Numbered from the stretch's first letter, positions 46,401 through 62,100 are shown. The stretch: DNA of 64,000 nt from Leptidea sinapis (GCF_905404315.1 NC_066284.1:13535001-13599000); one strand, 5' to 3'. Translations and numbers: made by a program. The notes: generated by a model not told the origin, from the sequence alone.

Positions 46401-49400
46401 AATGACGTACTAACATTTATTATTGAATACCTACACAGAATTCATTCTTAAATTCGTTTGTTTGCTAAAAAATGTTGGTACCTAAAGACAAATCTGTTAT
46501 CATAAATCACTGCATCTTGAAACATATAATCGTTTATCTACTTAGAACACCAATAAATGGACTACCCAATTTTTCGGGTCTGTTTATTTTCGGTAACACT
46601 GGATGTTACTATCACACGTAGCGGAGGTTTTGTGTTCTAAACATCGAATTAATTTGTATTATGAAAAGAAGTAAAAATAGTGTGATACCTACTATTTTAT
46701 CTATGAAAGGTAATTTCTTGACACTTTTACTGTATCCTATCATTGTTTTTACACAATTTCTCAATAAACGGCAGTATTTTAAAAATATTTTAATGCGACG
46801 TAAACTGATCCGTCACAGACGATGGCGGATGTCATAATGGCGGCTGATCGGCTTATATTGGTGTAAGTGTGTGCGTGGGGCTGTGTATTTACTCGTTAAC
46901 TGGCTTGCTTTGATGCTTCAATGTTATGTAGGTGACATGGAGTCCTTATTTTTTTACTCGTCCGTGAGTTGACCATACCACTTACCATAAGATTCTGTTT
47001 CTTGCTCATCCGGTCATTCAAATCAAATTTAAGTTGTGTTAGCACACATAGTTATGTATATGTATATATAGATAAATATTTGTTTTTTATAGTTATAGTC
47101 ACTCCTATGACCTAACGGAATACGTCGAATTACAAATAATCCTGTGGAACAGTAGATATTATTTTTATGATATATGTGACGAGACAAGTAAAGTATATTA
47201 TATTAGATTTCAATTAGTTTACCAATGCTTGGTTGTAGAAAAAGGCACCGTTGAGCTACAGGAGTCCCACACTGATGGAATAAAAATCCTTATTAAAGCA
47301 ATAAAGCAGTATTCTGTGAAAATATCTTCTGCCGACCTGTTATTGTACAGTGTAGGCTTACTTTGAGGGTCCTATTGACACCCTTATTAGTAAGCATAAA
47401 GTTATACCTGACTGACTGTCACAAATAAACTTGGTATAAACTTATACCTGAGAATAAACCAAGAATATGTTTACAAATAGACATTTAGCTTATGATTAGT
47501 TTATTCGTTTTATTTAACGTTTCCCGCATTTATTTCCAAGGCTGCTTGACATTCGGAAAAACTTCAGGTTATAATTGTATTGACAGTGTTGTTAGTGATA
47601 TAGTCGTCATTTTGTATATTCTTGGTTAATTCTCAGATATAACTTTAAAGGAAGTTTATTTGTAAGGCCGTTTATTTACAAAATAAAAGTGTTTATTTTC
47701 TCGTTATAATTTTAATTTAATTTGTTTTTAGGTAGTCAGTCTAATTTCATCCCGACAACAATAGTTACGGCGTCACAAATAAATTCAGTCAGCACATCCA
47801 AGTAAGTACTGGCCTACAATATTATATTATAGTCAACTTGTCTCAAAGTGCAAGATGTTAGACCATATCTAACTTGTAAAGGTGTTTTTAATAATGTTTG
47901 ACAATAATTATGACATTTAACGTTCACATTTGCCCACTTCCTGTATCCTGTAAGAAATCTAAATAAGAAAGAAGAACAAAGAAACTAGAAGTGACATAGC
48001 ACCATTGATTTACTATAAGGGCGGACATGTTGTCGTATCACCGCTCTTCGACAACACCTCCCTAAAAGCCTCGCCTAGTATCGGAATACTGGGTCTCAAA
48101 ATCTCGAGCGATTGCCAATTTCGTGGCCATCTGGAGGGCAAAGCCAAATTGGCTTCAAAGAAACTGGGCGTCATTAATAGAGCACGGCAATACTGCAAGC
48201 CGGCCCACATTCTAGCGCTGTACAAAGCGCAGGGCCGGTCACACATGGAGTATTGCTGTCATCTCTGGTCTGGCGCACCCCAGTATCAGCTCGATCCATT
48301 TGACCGCGTGCAACGCAGAGTAGCTCGAATTGTCGGGGACCCAGTGCTCTGTGAACGGCTGGATCACTTGGCGTTGCGTAGAGACGCCGCTTCATTGTGT
48401 GTCTTCTACCGCATTTATCACGGGGAGTGTTCCGAAGAGCTGTTTAACCTGATTCCTGCCGCCGAATTCCACCTTCGCACGACACGCCACAAGTTAGGAT
48501 ATCACCCTCACCATCTGATAAACTTCCTTGTGCGGTGTTTCCGGGACGATACGACATGGGTACCTTTAAAAAAAAGCGCGTACACCTTCCTTAAAGGCCG
48601 GCAACGCTCCTGTGATTCCTCTGGTGTTGCAAGAGATTGTGGGCGGCGGTGATCACTTAACAGCAGGTGACCCGTACGCTCGTTTGTCCTCCTATTCCAT
48701 AAAAAAAAAATTGTGTGTATAACAGCAGCTAACAAGGGAAACTCTTCCACTAACTGCAGCTATACCAATTAAAATATTACATTACGATTTTGTAAATAAA
48801 CTGCTATTTTTTTTAATATAAATTATGGTGATTAGGGATTATTCATATTAGATTCTTAATTTGTACACCATTGCTACAGAAGCCCCTCAATATCTGTTGC
48901 GTTGCAGGCATAATTATGTAACCATGCCTAATATTATGTATGTATATACTTAGTCTCACCATAAATACTGTTACAATTAAAAAATAAACAAATTATTAAA
49001 TTTGAATTTGGAATCTGCCATTACAATGTATTGGCGCCAATACATTGTAAAATATTTTGCAATATTAAAATGGAGTGCGGTGATAAAGAGAACCGAGTCT
49101 GTTTGTGACGATTTGGCCATCCACGTAGTGTTTGTACGAAAAAGGTGGTCAAAGCAGTAAGGGAACGAATTCGAAGAAATCTTGTCCGAAAGCATAATAT
49201 TTTATTTCGGGGGATGAAGATAGGACCATGTCACGTATTTTAAAAGAAGTCCAAGGAATTGCCGCCTATAAGAGACGTAAGGGTCATTTCTTAACTGATA
49301 ATTTAAAAAGAATGGGGTGGTAAAATCGAAACAATTACTGAAGCGGTACGCAAAGGAAGGACACAGAAAAATTTGTTTACGGATGAGTTTTATTTTACAA

Positions 49401-52400
49401 TTGAGCAACATTTTAACAAACAAAATGACGGTATATATGCTCAAAGCCCTAAGGAAGCTTCCCAATTAGTTGACAGAGTGCAATGTGGGCACTATCTTAC
49501 AATTCATCAGAGCTGATGACCTGCTCACGCGGACGTCTAGTCCCGATCGCAATCCGCTGAATTATGATTTATGTCAGTCTAAACGCCATGATAATTTGGT
49601 GTCTCTAAAACAACCCGTACGATGAACAATTTTCCCATGGAAAGTGTGCGTGAAACTTTTGATAACTGGACTCAACCTGGCCTGGCCTGGTAATGTTATT
49701 TACAATAGAATTTTTTTTATTTGTTTCAGTATTTATGGCAAGACAAGGTATATTCAATAGTCGTCCAATTACAACATTAATTCTATTACCTTCTTATTTA
49801 GATTTCTTTGCCGGTAACATATTGCTAATACCCAAAACACCTTTAACTTTGAATGACAGTTTGAACATAATAATATATTTCAGTGATTTGAATGATAAAT
49901 TAAAATGCGAATGATATAACAAACAAATTTTAAACAAAAAAAACAACCGACTTCACAAACACTATTCCAAAACAATAGATATAATACGCACTACAAAGTA
50001 TAAAATTAATTGAATATTTTATGCAATCTAATTAATTAATCTAATTCTAGTTACGATTATAGTTATTTTTGGAATCGGTGTCCTTCCGCCTCGGCTCTCG
50101 CCTCCTCACGACTCAAGCACATCTCACCTATAACTATGTATGTAGTTACAAACCTAATGTGATGAAACCGACTCCAAAAATTACATTAATCTTAACTAGA
50201 ATTACAATAATTAATTAGATTGTATAAAAATATGCAATTATTTTTATACTTTTTAGTGCATATTATATCTATTGTTTTATTTATTTTTTATTTTTAGTGA
50301 ATTTGAAGTACACTAGTAGTACATACGAAATATTTTCAATGTAACAATGAACGTAAGCGCTTTGCAATTTAGTTACAGACAGAAATTCAGCCACAGATCG
50401 CAACCTTAGTGTAAGTCGTTAAGGAGTCCCATTGATCATCATTATCGACTACTTAATTACTTGGCCATATCTATGTTATGGTAGATGACTTAAATATCCG
50501 GATAGCATAAGAAAGATTCGGCCGAATATCGTAAATTTGCTCCTAAAAATTGAAGAGTTCGGTTACTTTGTCATTGATTCCGTAATCAGAACCTAACCAA
50601 ACTCTTATCAAACGATCCTTGAATATGTCCTTTCCATTAAAAAAAAACCATCGAAATCGGTTGGCTAACTAAACTATACGTATGTATAGCAAATTTAAGA
50701 CTTTTATGGTTTTCTCAACGATGCCATTGTCAGATCTGGATCAATTTGAATGGGACCAGATGGGAAGCACCAGCTTTCAAATAAAAATAGAATTATCAAA
50801 ATCGGTTCACCCAGTCGAAAGTTTTGAGGAAATCGGTTAAAAAATAGTAACAAACGAATGTCAATAATAATGTGTGTCATAATGTATTGTGTAGATCAAA
50901 ACGGGATTCAGTGAATGGCATCACGAACGGGAGCAGCAATAGCAATGGTAATGGCAAAGAAGCTTGGCCTAGTCTTGGCTCTTCACCACCCAATGACAGT
51001 CCAGCAAGGAAACACAACACAGCCAGCCCCAAACCACACAACTCTTCAGGTAAATTAATCACTCTCATGAAATGTATGCCTTTGTATGTATTGCTGATAT
51101 TAATAATCTTTGTGCTGCAGAAGAACCTAGGTTCTTAAGAATTATTGAGAGCAAAATATAAAGAAATTAACGTCTAAACTGTTGCTTCTCAATATAATCT
51201 TGATAATGTATGTACATAGGCACATATGTGAAGTTGCAAGAAACTATCATAATCATAATGTTAACACCAAGGAACAAACATAAACTTATAATGCCTACTA
51301 CTCGGCTAATTCGAAGTACTAAGTCTTTTGTGGGGCGATGTACCTATATGCTTTTATTACAAGATCCTCTGTGAACATATGACATTAACACCTGCTCCTG
51401 TTCCTAGTTTACATTTATCAACGCCACCTCACGCTCGCCCTCAATTCACTTCACGAGGTTCTATCTGTCACGTTCCGTCCACGGCACTTTCATCAGCTTG
51501 CCATATCTTTATCGCTTGTTCCAAAGTCAACTCATCTGTCCGGAGTAAGCGATCTCGTACTACAGTATTACTCATACCACACACATTTTTATCTCCGACA
51601 GCTCTTCTTCCAGAGACGAAAACATACAATTTTTGCTTTAAAGTTTTAAGACAGTGACGTTTTGATTAATTTATTTCTACTAAAAAAATTGTATCTCGCT
51701 ATTGATATATTGTGTTTCACGCCATGGCAACTGTCTAACTTTTTTAACAAAACTGCACCGTCATCGCGCTCTGTATCTTTTTCAAAAGTGAATGTTTGCT
51801 ATACATCAAAACCATCCGGTCCTATCAGGTTGATCAAATGGCTGTTTGGCCTGGAACTGTGTTTTCCACTTTTTCCACGCGTCAGCCCGGCTGACGGGGC
51901 TGCCATCCACGCTAAGCTCTGCCGGTGATCTTGCGTGCTCCATACTAATCATTATTATCCAATTCACCTCGACTTAAATGGTCACTTTTCACCGAATTAC
52001 TAACTTCACTGTCATTTGTTATATTTAATATCCCACCGCTGTCGCCATGTGATAATGTTAATGAAACACGTCGTGGATGACAGCTGACGTTTATTATTCA
52101 AATATTAACAATACACACAACACTCCCAATCCCGCTTACAAATTCTGTCAAGCAAAACTCTGCCTACGCATCTATTAGGCAGAGTTTTCGTTCAGTTTGT
52201 GTTTTGACCGCGCTTTGAATACAACGCCACATAATGACAAAGTTTTCAGTGAAAAACTGTCCATTAATCGATTGATTGTCGTATTTCAGGTAGTGTGTGT
52301 GTGTGCCTTTTTAAATTAACAAAATTTTGTAACTAACTTGACGTTTTTAATTACTTTACTAAATAATGACTTTTCAATTGGCAAAACAAAATACATCGCC

Positions 52401-53086
52401 GACGTTGGCACGCCTTTTCGCACGACAATCAATGAGATTCATATGAGCGTATGCAATAGACATTCAACATTACTGCCATGAAATAAGGTGTTAATTTAAA
52501 TGAATGAATGAAAGTAAATTTTATCTTTATAAGTTAAGGCCGCTCGGATGTTGACGACCTTTTAATAGGCGATTGGCAGTAGTTGTTTATAGTACGTCAA
52601 TATATATATTAATAAATATATAAAATAAAAACGCCTTATTATATCTCTTGCAATAAATAATCACAAGTTTTGATCGCTACAGTAAGTAGATATTATAGCA
52701 AAATTAATTATTAGCACCCTACTTCAAGTATTTTTTTTTATAACTAAGGGGCGAGATGAGCAGGTCGTTTAGCTGATGGTAATTGATACGCCCTACGCAT
52801 AACAATGCAGTGCCGCTCAGGATTCTTGAAAAACCCAAAAATTTGATAAAGAGCGGCACTACAATTATTGCGCTCGTCACCTTGAGACATAAGATGCTAA
52901 GTCTCATTTGCCCAGTAATTTCACTAGCTACGGCGCCCTTCAGACCGAAACAGAATAATGTTTAAACATTACTGCTTCACGGCAGATATAGGCGCTGTTG
53001 TGGTACCCATGATCTAGCCAGCATAGCCTGTGCAAAGAAGCCTCCCACTGGTATTATAATATTATAATATATATATATATTATTAA

Positions 53087-53144
<58 letters not shown>

Positions 53145-56100
53145 ATATAACACATTATAATATGTTTGAAATTTTGTTTGCAAGATATATATAGCTTACG
53201 GACTCAGGATATGTAGATATATAAATCTAGTCTCTGTCTGTAATTACATTATTTTTGTGTAATTTTGTGATTGTAAAAAAAACGTTTTATGATTGATTTA
53301 CACCAATTCTACGATTTTTTTAAATTTCTGTCTGTGTATAACGTTTTATAGCTCATGAATGGTTTGTATGATTTTAATGAAAATTGATGCGAAAGTAGAG
53401 CGTATGACTGGCTAATCTAATCTATATTCTATAATAAGCCTTAAAAATTTCAAAATTTCATTTCACATTACGTTCAGCCTAAGCTTGACATAAGATCGGA
53501 TCCGGCAAACTACAGGCCTATTGCTATTACCTCCCTACTCTCCAAAATCATGGAGAGCATAATTAACCGCCAGCTCTTGGTATACCTTGAGGGTCACCAG
53601 TTGATCAACGACCGGCAGTACGGCTTTCGCCATGGTCGGTCGACTGGCGATCTTCTGGTATACCTAACACATAGATGGGCGGCGGCTATTGAAACCAAGG
53701 GGGAAGGCCTGGCAGTTGGTCTGGATATAGCGAAGGCCTTTGATCGTGTATGGCACAAGGCGCTCCTCGCAAAACTTCCATCATTTGGGTTTCCCGAGAG
53801 CTTATGCAAGTGGACCTCCAGCTTCCTCACTGGGCGCAGCATACAGGTCGTTATCGACGGTTATTGCTCGAATCCCAAGCCCGTGAACGCTGGAGTGCCC
53901 CAAGGCTGTGTGCTATCTCCCACGCTGTTTCTTCTGCATATCAATGATATGTTGGACACCGCCAACATGGATTGCTATGCAGACGACAGCACTGGTGATG
54001 CCGTATACACGGGCCATGCAGGTCTCTCGGGAAAACGTCGACCAGTGCCGGGAGAAACTTGTGTCTTCTATCGAGTCCTCTCTCGAGTAGGTCGCGGAAT
54101 GGAGTAAGTTGAACCTTGTCCAATTTAACCCCCAGAAGACTCAAGTTTGCGCGTTTACCACTAAAAAAACCCCATTTGCCGTATCACCGCTCTTCGAGAA
54201 CACTTCCCTTAAAGCCTCGCCTAGTATCGGAATACTGGGTCTCGAAATCTCGAGCAATTGCCAATTCCGTGGCCATCTGGAGGGCAAAGCCAAACTGGCT
54301 TCAAAGAAACTGGGCGTCATAAATAGAGCACGGCAATACTTCAAGCCGGCCCACATTCTAGCGCTCTACAAAGCGCAGGTCCGGCCTCACATGGAGTATT
54401 GCTGTCATCTCTGGTCTGGCGCACCCCAGTATCAGCTCGATCCATTTGACCGCGTGCAACGCAGAGCAGCTCGAATTGTCGGGGACCCAGTACTCTGTGA
54501 ACGGCTGGATCACTTGGCGTTGCGTAGAGACGTCGCTTCATTGTGTGTCTTCTACCGCATTTATCACGGGGAGTGTTCCGAAGAGCTGTTCAACCTGATT
54601 CCTACCGCCGAATTTCACCTTCGCACGACACGCCACAAGTTACGATATCATCCCCACCATCTGGATGTGTGGCGGTCCTCCACAGTGCGGTTTTCAAGGA
54701 GCTTTCTTCCTCGTACCACTAAGCTGTGGAATGAGCTTCCTTGTGCGGTGTTTCCGGGACGATACGACATGGGTACCTTCAAGAAAAGCGCGTACACCTT
54801 CCTTAAAGGCCGGCAACGCTCTTGTTGCAGGAGAGTGTGGGCGGCGGTGATCACTTAACACCAGGTGACCCGTACGCTCGTTTGTCCTCCTATTCCATAA
54901 AAAAAAAAGATGTGCTGATACTTACCGTCATCATAAGAAATAAATTCCAAATAATTGGAAACTCATAACAACACCTTATGGTGCTAATAAGATATAAATG
55001 TTGAATTTTTACTGTGGAGATCTATGTTTATTTGTTTTCATTATTTTAACTAAAATAATTGTACCGTTTCTTAACAGTTAAGTCACAAGAAAACGGAACT
55101 TCAGAACCCTCGAGCCCCACTAATGTACACAGTCAGCCGCAGCCGCAATGTAAAGATCATCACACAGACAAAGCCAGCAGAAAGGACACAAATGATCAGA
55201 AAAAGAACAAATCGGATAAAGCCAAACAAAAGATCTCCACTGATGAAGAAGATATCGAGACATTTGAAATGGACACGCAGTACCTTACGAATGAATTAGA
55301 CGAATTAGAGTCAGATAGACATAGCTTGTTGGAGAACCACGATTTGTTAAATAATAGTGATCACAGTTTGTTAGATGACGATAACTCACATGATTTACTG
55401 AACGATGTTAATAATGAAGTGCTGATGATGCAGAGGCATAGAGAAATGTTGGCTGGTCTGGTTGAAAACAATATAACACCACATAATATGAAGAGCTCAC
55501 TAACAAACGGATATGGACTGTTAGACCGGGAAACTATGAGTTATTTAGGTGAGTAATGCTTTTATATTAATGTTACAAAGAGAATAATTAGCGGTAGTAC
55601 TATATTAAGTACATTTTCTTTCTATATAATAGGTTTTGGGGTTGAAGCGAATGTAAATCATTCGTGGATATTCGATTTATAGGAAAATACCCGACTTCAA
55701 AAACTGAAAAGTATCAAATAACTAAAAATTTAATTTAATAGACCTCTTATGCAAACCTTTACCTTTAATATTAATAAAATACAATTATTTATATGTCCTT
55801 CCTATTGATAGATTTTAAGTCAGTGCCAAATAAAACTCAATATTATAAACAGCTTACTTACTGTTATTATTTAGGTTGTCTGACCACGCGTTTTTTTAAA
55901 CGTAGTTTTTTTTTATTGTTTACGTTTTAGTGTCAGTTAATAATCATATATAATTAAACTGAATGAAATCTCCAAAAAAGGCGTACACAGAAAATAATTA
56001 TGTCATCCAGGTAGACGAAAATTTTCATATAAATATTCATAAAATGAAAACTACTGGGACAAACTATGTAATTTTTTTATGGGATGGCATCTATTTCGCA

Positions 56101-59100
56101 TCAAACAAAACAAGAATTACGTAAATCGGATCATAAATCTCAGAGTAATCGGTGTACATACATAACAAAAAATACCGATCGAATTGATAACCTCCTCCTT
56201 TTTGAAGTCGGTTAATAAAAAAATGTTTTATTGATAATAAATCTTCTTTAATACACAAGGTAAAGACATTCTAATGCAACTCAATCGCCACGCTATAGAA
56301 CAAAAACAAAAGCGATCGGATTTAAATTTTCTTTTTAATTCAACAGTGGGTTCATGGGTACACATGTTCCAATGCCCTTTCTTAGATTCCTATACCCTGG
56401 GAGATGTGGAAAAACCATTGTTTCTAGGAACTGAATCCACTTGCTTTGATGGAGTTTAAAATCACATCCTCAAAAATTTCAAGGTGAATAGGTACCTCAG
56501 GGTTATCAGGTGGGCGTTACTTTTTCTGTAAGCATAGACCTACAAGGGTGTTTAGCCTTGGGCTAGACTGTCAGGCTGGAATCACTACTGGGAGTCCACA
56601 CTTTGTTTAATACGATATTGCTCTTAACCTCACTTTTTGTCAACTCAACTAGCTCCACATATACTTCGCAAATCTATCATTTCTTACACCCAGAATTATG
56701 TCTTGTTTAGAATTATAAGTGGGCTTAAAAAATCTGAGCACAATAAGGAACAAATATTTATTATATTTACCTTTTATTTATGGTACCGAGAAGTCACTGA
56801 CAGCTGAAACATATTAGTTTAGCTGTCTTTGCTGCCTGTATTATTATTAGTTATACTATTATTAACCATTAGTAACTTGTAATACTATTATTAATTATTG
56901 GTATGTTTGCGAAATATAGTTATTATTATTATTATTTCATTAAGTAAGTAATATCCGGACGACCGAGCCTTGCTTGGATTCTTAAGAATGTACAAAACTT
57001 GAACAAAGAAAGAACAAATAGGACATCTGTATTTGAACTGGGGTCGTCTGCTTTCCGGATCACCCAATGTCCCATCAGAGCTATTACAGTCTTGTATAAA
57101 ATTGTGGCGAAATTTACCTTTGTATTCTAATGTTATTGTAGCTGTTTTTCATTAAAACACGGATAAAACTACATTATTTTTAAATTGAAACCTAGCTAGG
57201 TCGAATTCTCGCCCCCGAAACTACCTGTATACTAAATTTTATTAAAATCGTTGGAGCCGTTTCCGAGATTCAGAATATATATATATATACAAGAATTGCT
57301 CATTTAAAGATATTAGATAAGTATATTGAACTGTCTCTATATTTATTGGTATATTTAGCAATGTAAAATGTAATTAGAGCCACATTTACATTATACATTT
57401 TTTAAACTTTCCACAGGTAATGATAGACAAAGTAATCAGATGAACCAGACTATGATGGATCAGAAGGACATAATACAGTCCCAGATGTTACAGAGGCAGA
57501 ACGAACTATTAGCCCGGCAACAGAGTGTTATGGAGCCAAAACATTATCTACAGTCCAGTGTAGCTTTAGAATCCGCTAGTGAATTATTAGGTAAGTGAAA
57601 ATGAAGAAAACAAATTTAGAAATACCCTGTGCATCCCTGGGGCATAAAAAGAATAGGAAGGTCCCAGGCCCATGGGTGTCGTAAGAGATTACTAAGGGCA
57701 GTTATCAATGGGAGGCTCCTTTGCACAAAATGCCGGCTGAATTTTGGGTACCACAACGAAGCCCTTTTCTGCCGTGAGGCAGTAATGTGTAAGCATTATT
57801 GTGTTTCGGTCTGAAGGGTGCCGTAGCGAGTGAAATTACTGTGCAAATTAGACTTAAAATGGTCTGTCTCAAGGTGATGAGCGCAATTGTAGTGCCGCTC
57901 AAAATTTTTGGGTTTTTCAAGAATCCTGAGTTGGACTGTATTGAAATGGGCTGGGCGTATCAATTACCATGAGCTGAATGTCATGCTCTTCTTTCATCTA
58001 GCTCATCATTCTAGACATTTAAGCCGAAACACAATAATCCTTCACGACAGAAAATGCTTGCTTTGGTACCTACCCAGCCGGCATTCTGTGCAAAGAAGCC
58101 TCCCACTGGAAAATTAATGCTAACAAAATTATTTCGTTTCAGGTGCTAATTATCACCCCAATGTCAATATACTCCCACCATTCGGCATGCGGGTAGACAA
58201 TCTAATGACTTCAAATTCTATGGGGAATACAATTTCGGGCAACTCGTTGGCTAACTCACTATCAACAAACTCTTTATCTTCAAATCCACTATCTCCAAGC
58301 CCATTATCCGCAAATCCTCTATCTCCAAATCCGTTACCTTCAAATACTTTATCTCTTAACTCCTTAGGTGCAAATTCTCTGTCAAATAATATGGTAAATC
58401 CGTTAGGGCCAAACGCGATGGTAGCTAATTCTATACAAGTTAATAATATGTCAGTAAATACATTGGGCGGCAATTTAGGAGCAAACAATTTGAACAGCTA
58501 CATACTACACAATCATCAGTTACACATGCAGAATCAACAGATGCAGAATCAACAAATGCAAACCCAACAGATCCAAAATCAACAAATGCAAAACCAACAG
58601 ATGCAAAATCACCAGATGCAAAGCCAACAAATGCAAAACCAACAGATGCAAAGTCAACAGATTCAGAATCACCAGATGCAAAGTCAACAGATGCAGAATC
58701 ACCAGATGCAAAGTCACCAGATGCAAAATCATCGGATGCAAAATCATCAGTTGCAAAATCACCAGATGCAAAACCAACAGATGCATAGTCAACAGATACA
58801 AAATCAACAGATGCAAAGTCAACATATAAAGAATCATCAATTGCAAAATCAACAAATGCATGGCGCACTCATGAATGGATTCGATTCACCGCATTCAATT
58901 GTAAGTATATCCCGAATATTATAAACAACATAATTTAGATTAAATATTTATATTATCTTGATCAGAGTAGTGAAATTGATACTTATCGTTTTTTATTTGA
59001 CATAATTTTGTTATTTGTACTATTGAGATGGAAGTATTATTAGATCATTAAAATTCGTCAGATAGGCGTATAAATCGGCGGAGGTACCGACTCAATTCGA

Positions 59101-62100
59101 AGGTCCTTCACCAGGAGAAAGTAAGATGAGTTCGTGTCATCCCAGACTCGGAGTGAGTGCTGGTACGCGCGGCGCATGGCTTGACAGGACGGGAGGCGCA
59201 CCGGCAGTGATTACGAATACGTCGGTACCGATGTGTTCATGTCACAGCACATAGCTGCGACATAAGACCCGTAGTCTTATGTCGCAACCCTCCTCTCGAC
59301 TTCCAATCGACTCTAACTCACACGGTGATATTCAAATTTAAATATTTTTATTAAAAAAAGGATGTGACATCACTTATTGAAAGTGAAAAACTACCACCCA
59401 TTCCAAAATGAATGCCTCAGACCTGAGAGGAACGGGCGCAACAAACTCAGCGGGCTTTTTTTTTCATCGAGAAAATATGTTTACAAAGTAATATTGTACA
59501 ATTAAACTTATTATTTAATAGTCTGAGGGCGGTAGCTCCATTCCCAATCTGTGGTATCATTAAGAAAGTCATTTATGTTATAGTAACCTTTACCACACAA
59601 ACGTTTTTTAACAATTCTCTTGAATAACGTAATACTTTTGCATAAAACATTTTTACGTAAAACATTATCAAAAATGTATTTAGAAGCAACAGTCAAAATG
59701 TTTATTTCTTTAAATTTTGCTCTCAATGATTCTTTAGGACCTAGGTTATAAATAGCGCGAATAGCCCTCTTCTGCAGCACAAATATTGTATTAATATCGG
59801 CAGCGTTGCCCCATAGCAATATACCATAGGACATAATACTATGGAAATAACTAAAGTATACTAGTCGCGCCGTATCTATGTCAGTTAATTGTCTAATCTT
59901 TTTAACCGCGTATGCTGCTGAACTAAGTCTGATTGCCAATCCTTCAATATGGGGGCCCCATTGTAATTAGGAATCTAGAGTTATGCCAAGAAATATATCA
60001 AATTCCACCGGTTCTACCAGCTCTCCGTTTAACAAAACACTTGCATCTACATTTTTGACATTGGTACGATAAATTTAATGTATTTAGTTTTCTTGCTACT
60101 TAACAATAGGTTATTAGCGCTAAACCAGTACACGATGTCAGATAGAATATCGTTCACTTCGTCATAGATAGCCTGGTTTCTTTTCACTTTGAAAATCAGT
60201 GAAGTGTCGTCCGCAAACAATACCTACTACCTTATGTTTTTTTATTATATATTTTTTTACTTATTATAAATATTTTAAAAGAAAGAATTGCTTATTTACT
60301 TTTTCTTTTTTATGCTTCGTCATTTTTGACAAGACCTTTTACTCTGGTCAAACAAAAAGATATACCTATGAATAAAAGCGGCACGTGCGTTGCTGTGAGC
60401 TATTGATTACCGGCTGCCCTGTATCCCACACGGATCCATCCCGTACACATACTTATATCCTGCTTTAGGATAGGCCTGAATTCACAATCACGAAAAGACA
60501 TAACTACAAATTTATTTACATCAATTTGGAACTAAATACCATTACACTAATCTCATATTCTTTAAGTGATAATGACAACCTCAGAACTTTTTCTTAAATT
60601 GCGAAAAATAACATTATACAAATTATTTAAGTTTTCTTTAGTGTTAATTCCGCCAATATTTGTTTTTAAAACAATTCGACACGTGTTTCGCCTCTACACG
60701 AGGCATCCTCAGGACGTGTTGTCTCGCCAAAATCTGGCACGAGACTAGGTCTTTTGGCGAGACAACACGTTCTGAGGATGCCTCGTGTAGAGGCGAAACA
60801 CGTGTCGAATTGTTTTAAAAACAAATATTGGCGGAATTAACACTAAAGAAAACTTAAATAATTTGTATTATTATGGATTTCCGCAAAGTAACGCCTAATT
60901 CAATAAATTTTCAAAAATAACATTAATATTCAGTCTCAGTCTCAGTGATAGATGAGCAGGGTAACACAAAATTTTCAGAACGTGACACTATAACGAGGGG
61001 AGTTCCTCAGGGCTCTATTTTAGGGCCCCTTATTTTTATTATACATATTGCAGACATAATTAAAAAAATAAAACACTGCAATTATCAAATCTATGCTGAT
61101 GATATATTTTTCTTTTTCGCCACACGAAGCCCAACAGGCAATAGATATTATAAATGCTGATCTTCATGAAATATTCATGTGGTCTGAAAAAAACTCACTG
61201 ATTTTAAACCCGAATAAAACAAAATTTATGATCTTCGGCAATTGTAACTGCTTAGAGTTAATTAATGAATTCAATGTAAGACTACTCATTAATGATAAGG
61301 ATATCGAACGCGTACAAGAAGTTCGCAATCTTGGGTTGATAATGGATGAATCCTTAAGATTTGAGAAGCATATAAATAAAGTCATTTCCAACAGTTTTTA
61401 TAGATTAAAAGTTTTGTACCAAATTATACCATTTATAACCACAGAATTGCGCATACGTCTTTGTGAGGCTCTTGTTCTATCCAAGTTTAACTATACCGAT
61501 ACAGTGTATGGTCCGAGGCTGCTTGTCAGAACAAGAAAGTCAATACAAAGAGTACAAAATGCATGTGCTCGTTTTTGCTGGGACATACCGGCCCGACAAC
61601 ACATTTCTCCATACCTCAAAGAAGCAAATATTTTAAATATGGATGCTCGTAGACTTCATTTAGCCACGCTTCTTTTTGGTATTATTAAGACAAAAACGCC
61701 AAAATATTTATATAGTAAATTGGAATGGCTAGGTCAGCGCAGCCAGTTAAATTTTGAAACAAGGTTCGCATTCAATGTCCTGTCAGTCCCACTCCATCAT
61801 TCCGCCTCTTTTAGAGGAAGTTTTAGGTACAGTGCCAACAAGTGCTGGAATGATATACCACCACCGTTTCGCAATCTGAAGACTGTTGGAACTTTCCAGA
61901 AAAAAGTTAAAAATCTCATCCTTACGTCTATTTGAATTATTAAGTATCTTCTTATAAATTATGTGCATAAGTCCTACATTATAAGATTTATCTTATTAAT
62001 AATACATAATGGGATCGAAGTTTTAGTTTGTTTCTGCAAATATTTCTAAAATTGCTATTATTTTAATATTTATGTATGTATGTATATTTATGTAATATTC

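Noticed and set aside
51328..51657. 109-codon plus-strand frame
   Set aside because: Antisense of the gypsy gag remnant, whose conserved blocks read on the minus strand.
58440..58868. 142- and 113-codon frames on the minus strand
   Set aside because: They lie exactly opposite the 15-bp-period coding array of CNOT4 exon 13. The periodicity removes stops in all frames, and the predicted peptides are monotonous.
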